Origin: SMWD01 sp002729875
GTDB lineage: Bacteria; Pseudomonadota; Gammaproteobacteria; Steroidobacterales; GCA-2729495
Assembly (NCBI GenBank): GCA_036010905.1
Contig: DASCMH010000057.1
Span: 1-36,700, forward strand
Length of the DNA stretch: 36,700 bases
Direction: 5' to 3'
The translations under genes and the position numbers were made by a program. The notes under the pieces were generated by a model. It did no database searches, was not told the DNA's origin, and saw nothing but the letters and a program-made list of their open reading frames with translations. Shown here in pieces: positions 33,477 through 36,700 of the stretch. The first letter of the stretch is position 1. Each line of letters begins with the position of its first letter.

Positions 33477-34348
33477 ATTTCCCTGGGACTGACAAGAGAT
33501 TGCAGCGCATTAACTGCCGGAGCCACATGGCTCTCAATCCGGGCGGCATCATCGGGCAAGAGTTCGCGCCTCCCCTTTCCGACACTGCCAGCTGTCACAC
33601 TACTGATGACTGACTCAAGCGCGGCCTGATCGACCGACAGACCAATAAAACGGCACAGTGCCGCCAACTCTTTTTGCGGGTCGCGAACAAACTGTTCGTA
33701 TCTAACTGCAACCCAATTATCCGCCGCCATATCCGCAAACGCATCGGCGGATCGCTCGACACAAGCACGCCACTGCATCGCACACACATTCATCAATGAG
33801 TCACTGACGAGTTGCTCACTCATCCCCTCGAAGACCGGCCCCCAAGACGCAACACGACCCTGAGCAGATGTCAGGCGATGCAAACGATTGTAAATAAATC
33901 GTGAGCCATACACAGGAATATCACGAACCGGCACATAGCGCGCTTTGCGCAAAGTGTACCCCCAGTTCATTGGCGCACCCCAGCGTTTACTCGCCGATAC
34001 CACGCAATCAATTGGATCACGATATATCCAGATATATCGTGCACTTGGGAGCAAGGCACTAACATATGGTAAACGCAGTGAGTTAGCGCAAGTCTTCTCA
34101 ACTACGATACGTAGATTATGCCTGCGCGCCAAACACGCAAATTGGGACGATACATAGCCAGCGATGCGCTTATTCGCCAGTCTCTGCGGCAACTCATCAG
34201 TTGGCCACCCAGGGTTTCCGTATCGCCAAATATGGTTGATTTCATCACACGGCCAGGTACCAAAACCAGGCAGGCGACCCAACACATCCCTCAGCATATT
34301 TGTACCAGAACGGGGAGCGCCAATGATAATCAGCGGTAAATAATTCAC
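33473..34348 (-). CDS. Sulfotransferase family protein 1
   Basis: Predicted PAPS-dependent sulfotransferase. The 291 residues begin with the 5'-phosphosulfate loop GAPRSGTNMLR (10-20). The 3'-phosphate motif is ARYIWIYRDPIDCVVSASKRW near 102-122, and VRYEQFVRDPQKEL near 220 is typical of the family. The start is GTG at 34348 with a weak ribosome binding site. Its stop overlaps the phosphoglycosyl transferase start, and the GT4 gene ends 40 bp upstream. The context suggests sulfation of the polysaccharide or its lipid-linked intermediate. The acceptor is unknown. Confidence 0.85.
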   Translation of the reverse strand: MNYLPLIIIGAPRSGTNMLRDVLGRLPGFGTWPCDEINHIWRYGNPGWPTDELPQRLANKRIAGYVSSQFACLARRHNLRIVVEKTCANSLRLPYVSALLPSARYIWIYRDPIDCVVSASKRWGAPMNWGYTLRKARYVPVRDIPVYGSRFIYNRLHRLTSAQGRVASWGPVFEGMSEQLVSDSLMNVCAMQWRACVERSADAFADMAADNWVAVRYEQFVRDPQKELAALCRFIGLSVDQAALESVISSVTAGSVGKGRRELLPDDAARIESHVAPAVNALQSLVSPREI

Positions 34349-34388
34349 TGTTTTCTAAATGTTATCGCACTTCAATGGATTGAACATT

Positions 34389-35600
34389 TCACAGACCGTC
34401 ACAGATTTTCTTTAAAATACCCACATATGAATCTACTGCAACACCGGAACCAGCAGCGCCCTCAGCAAGCTGACGAGCACGTCGTCCGTCTTCAATCATT
34501 AATTGACGATTATCAAAATACTTCATAATTACCTGAACAAGATCTATGGCGCAGTCTATCCCAACTACCTCACCAATATGATTATCACAGATCATTCGTG
34601 CAATTTCTCCGTTTGCACTTCCCTGGTAGATAATCGGCCGACCTGCCGCCATCGCACTATACGTCTTGGACGGAACCACCAAACCGGTAAATTCATTGCG
34701 TAAAGAAATAAAATGCACGTCACCCAGGCTTTGGCTATACCGAAGCATCTCATCGGGTTGTGAGTCCAAAATCAATATATTCTTTAACCCATTTGTTTCC
34801 TTCGCCTGCTCGACCTCCTTTCTTTTTACCCCTTGCCCGATAAAGACAAATTTCAAGCCCCCTATTGAACGCAACTGCCTGGCCGCTTCGAGAATGCTAC
34901 TGAAACTATGTGCTCTTCCCATATTTCCCGAGTACAGAACAACAAATTCATTCTCCAATTCATGCTCAATTCGCAATTGGTTTTGCTCGGGAACTACGGG
35001 AACAATCCGATCCTCATTTGCCCAATTTGGCACAACATGGACACGTGACACACCAGCGCGACGCACTATATCTTCCATGCACCGCCCAATCACGATGACA
35101 CCAACAGCACCACGCCAGATAGCCCGTGATAAGCGCCGAAACCATTCTGCCGTAAGGGAACCATGTCTCAACAGCCCCATCTCTACCGCAAAATCCGGAT
35201 AGATATCCATCAGTTGACAAGCATATTCCTGCCTCCGAAATAAACGCAATACAGGCCCTAAAACGGAAAACATAGGTGGTTGTGTCAAGAAAATGTTGAT
35301 ATCGACCCCACGACCAAATAATGAGATGGCCGATGCACCGACCATATAACTAATGGCAGCCAATACTTTACTAATAGGGCTTACTCTTCTTCCACCTATA
35401 ATGGGAATACGCCGAAAATGAATGGAGGGACTCGAAATAACGTCCTCTATTTTACCGCGGCCAGGACGATATTCTCGCCCGCTCAATATAACCTCGACCA
35501 CGAATCCCGACTCCACAAGTTTCGGCAGCAAGTCCCGGTATATTGATGTTACCGGCTCGTAGGTATTGAAAAACCGAATTCGCAAATCTTGTTTCCCCAT
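34389..35600 (-). CDS. Glycosyltransferase family 4 protein
   Basis: Predicted GT-B fold retaining glycosyltransferase, cytoplasmic or membrane-associated, extending the repeat unit. The 403 residues have the N-terminal acceptor domain (IRFFNTYEPVTSIYRDLLPKL) and a WbuB-like middle (LMDIYPDFAVEMGLL). The GT4 donor domain has VVLYSGNMGRAHSF, FIGQGVKR and an ExxxxG-type stretch NEFTGLVVPSKTYSAMAAGRP. Donor and linkage are not predictable. The codons look more AT-rich than those of the housekeeping genes. It starts at ATG 35600 with no obvious Shine-Dalgarno, 132 bp after the second sulfotransferase. Confidence 0.88.
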   Translation of the reverse strand: MGKQDLRIRFFNTYEPVTSIYRDLLPKLVESGFVVEVILSGREYRPGRGKIEDVISSPSIHFRRIPIIGGRRVSPISKVLAAISYMVGASAISLFGRGVDINIFLTQPPMFSVLGPVLRLFRRQEYACQLMDIYPDFAVEMGLLRHGSLTAEWFRRLSRAIWRGAVGVIVIGRCMEDIVRRAGVSRVHVVPNWANEDRIVPVVPEQNQLRIEHELENEFVVLYSGNMGRAHSFSSILEAARQLRSIGGLKFVFIGQGVKRKEVEQAKETNGLKNILILDSQPDEMLRYSQSLGDVHFISLRNEFTGLVVPSKTYSAMAAGRPIIYQGSANGEIARMICDNHIGEVVGIDCAIDLVQVIMKYFDNRQLMIEDGRRARQLAEGAAGSGVAVDSYVGILKKICDGL

Positions 35601-35732
35601 GACATGAACATTTACAGCCCCAATAAATTGGCCTGTTTTCTAGACTGCAATACCCATACCGGCAGTATCAATTTCCAGTGTATTAACTTTTACCACGCAC
35701 AAACGGGAAACTCTTGAAGCTCTCTTGACCAG

Positions 35733-36635
35733 CTAACTCATCCAATGTGTCAAGTCCCTACCAAGCAACCCCGACAAGCTGATAATGTCATCGTGGAAAA
35801 AATCCTCCAGATAGGCTCTCATTGAATCATCCATGGGAACCACGGATCTCATCATATTTCTGGCCAGAGATGCCTTGAACGATTCATAGACTTTTGGAGC
35901 CGCCAGCCGCGCCACTCTACGCACTGACCTGGTACCCAACATCTTCACGGCACCCCCCAGGAACTTACTTGACCACTCTCGTCCACCCACATTCTGATGC
36001 TCATCAAAGGAACGAACATCAGGCATCTGCACCCCCAGAAACTCATAAAGATCATGAGAAAAACGCGTGGAATCCTGAATAAGATCATCAAAAAAGAATA
36101 CTTTTACACTCGGAAAAACATCTAGATACGCACGTACCATGCGGCTGTATAACCCTGCAGCCTTATAAAACAGCATCGGGGAACATGCAGGATCCTGCAT
36201 CCTCTGCTCTTCGCTCTGCAATGCCTCAATAAAAGATAAATTCTCCTGAGGATTATATTTTGCAGCATGCAAATAAGCGGAATAGGCTCGATCGATCGGA
36301 TTACGCAACAATATTATAATTTTTGTATCAAGCCCAAGAAGCTCAACAATATTATTTATCGCTTCTTCATGGTAATAAAGATAAAAAACACTGGCCTCGC
36401 CACGCCATGAATATGAATCAGAACCGTAGAATAAGCCCAAATATTCTTCGGGAGATTCAATTAAAGTGCTTACTCTCCCACTTATACTTTTACGAACAAG
36501 AAAATGGGGCTCCTTAATCCTCGGCATAAAAATTTCGGGACTGTTTCGTAAGAATTGGTATAACGACGTCGTACCAGCCTTCGCTGCACCACATATTATG
36601 AAATTCGGCGAAACCGCTCCGGCTTCAAACTGCAT
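35733..36635 (-). CDS. Sulfotransferase family protein 2 (NDST-like)
   Basis: PAPS-dependent sulfotransferase of the heparan-sulfotransferase-like type, distinct from the other sulfotransferase in the locus. The ATG at 36635 has GGAGG 9 nt upstream and gives 300 residues; a TTG six codons earlier is the longest alternative. The 5'-phosphosulfate loop is CGAAKAGTTSLYQFL with K19. PRIKEPHFLV follows, as in carbohydrate sulfotransferases, and the 3'-phosphate motif is IILLRNPIDRAYSAYLH near 94-110. It is the first gene in view of the leftward polysaccharide locus and relatively AT-rich. The acceptor is likely a sugar in the polysaccharide. The 65 bp to its right hold nothing recognised. Confidence 0.88.
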   Translation of the reverse strand: MQFEAGAVSPNFIICGAAKAGTTSLYQFLRNSPEIFMPRIKEPHFLVRKSISGRVSTLIESPEEYLGLFYGSDSYSWRGEASVFYLYYHEEAINNIVELLGLDTKIIILLRNPIDRAYSAYLHAAKYNPQENLSFIEALQSEEQRMQDPACSPMLFYKAAGLYSRMVRAYLDVFPSVKVFFFDDLIQDSTRFSHDLYEFLGVQMPDVRSFDEHQNVGGREWSSKFLGGAVKMLGTRSVRRVARLAAPKVYESFKASLARNMMRSVVPMDDSMRAYLEDFFHDDIISLSGLLGRDLTHWMS

Positions 36636-36700
36636 GGGAACCGTCCTCCGCAACTAACTGCACGGGGAAGCTGGCCCCCAATACTGCCTGATTACCTGCT

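Overview
The window looks like chromosome from a gammaproteobacterium of moderate GC, probably an uncultured environmental lineage. The order rpsB / map-glnD-dapD, the pair yoaA-tsaB, and gltX followed by tRNA-Ala and tRNA-Glu match gene neighbourhoods known from Gammaproteobacteria. PrsK/PrsR indicate an exosortase A (XrtA)/PEP-CTERM and exopolysaccharide lifestyle. No phage, IS element, CRISPR array or replication origin was found.

Layout. 1-940 (-): rpsB, running off the left edge, with an unusual repeat-encoding 3' end; a promoter and structured leader lie at 941-1089. 1263-6826 (+): map-glnD and dapD-dapE. 6798-9969 (-): yoaA-tsaB-dsbB, overlapping dapE tail to tail. 10270-12009 (+): GTP-type PEP carboxykinase. 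12052-12975 (-): an adenylate cyclase-FHA fusion with a perfect 16-bp palindrome at its promoter. 13092-17022 (-): a tight four-gene unit of N-formylglutamate amidohydrolase-like protein, YbdK-type amide ligase, DusA and a methyltransferase. 17215-18210 (+): galE. 18217-21756 (-): prsK-prsR. 22013-24622: tRNA-Ala, tRNA-Glu, gltX, a divergent phosphopantetheinyl transferase and tRNA-Val(CAC). 24763-36635 (-): a polysaccharide locus.

The polysaccharide locus reads leftward: sulfotransferase, GT4 glycosyltransferase, second sulfotransferase, initiating phosphoglycosyl transferase, DegT aminotransferase, a decayed fragment, WbpM/PglF-type dehydratase, UDP-glucose dehydrogenase, manC, manB. Together with galE these would supply UDP-galactose, UDP-glucuronate, GDP-mannose and a 4-amino-4,6-dideoxy-HexNAc donor. 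The product is inferred to be a surface polysaccharide that could be sulfated. The locus probably continues past the right edge: no polymerase, flippase or exosortase is in view.

Most genes are ordinary housekeeping genes. The less expected items are the tandem-repeat tail on ribosomal protein S2, the amidohydrolase/amide-ligase operon joined to tRNA-modification and methyltransferase genes, the cyclase-FHA protein with its palindromic operator candidate, the dyad around the pckG -10 box, the two sulfotransferases of different types, and an interrupted gene remnant. No wholly new system can be shown from sequence alone; the four-gene operon is the best candidate.
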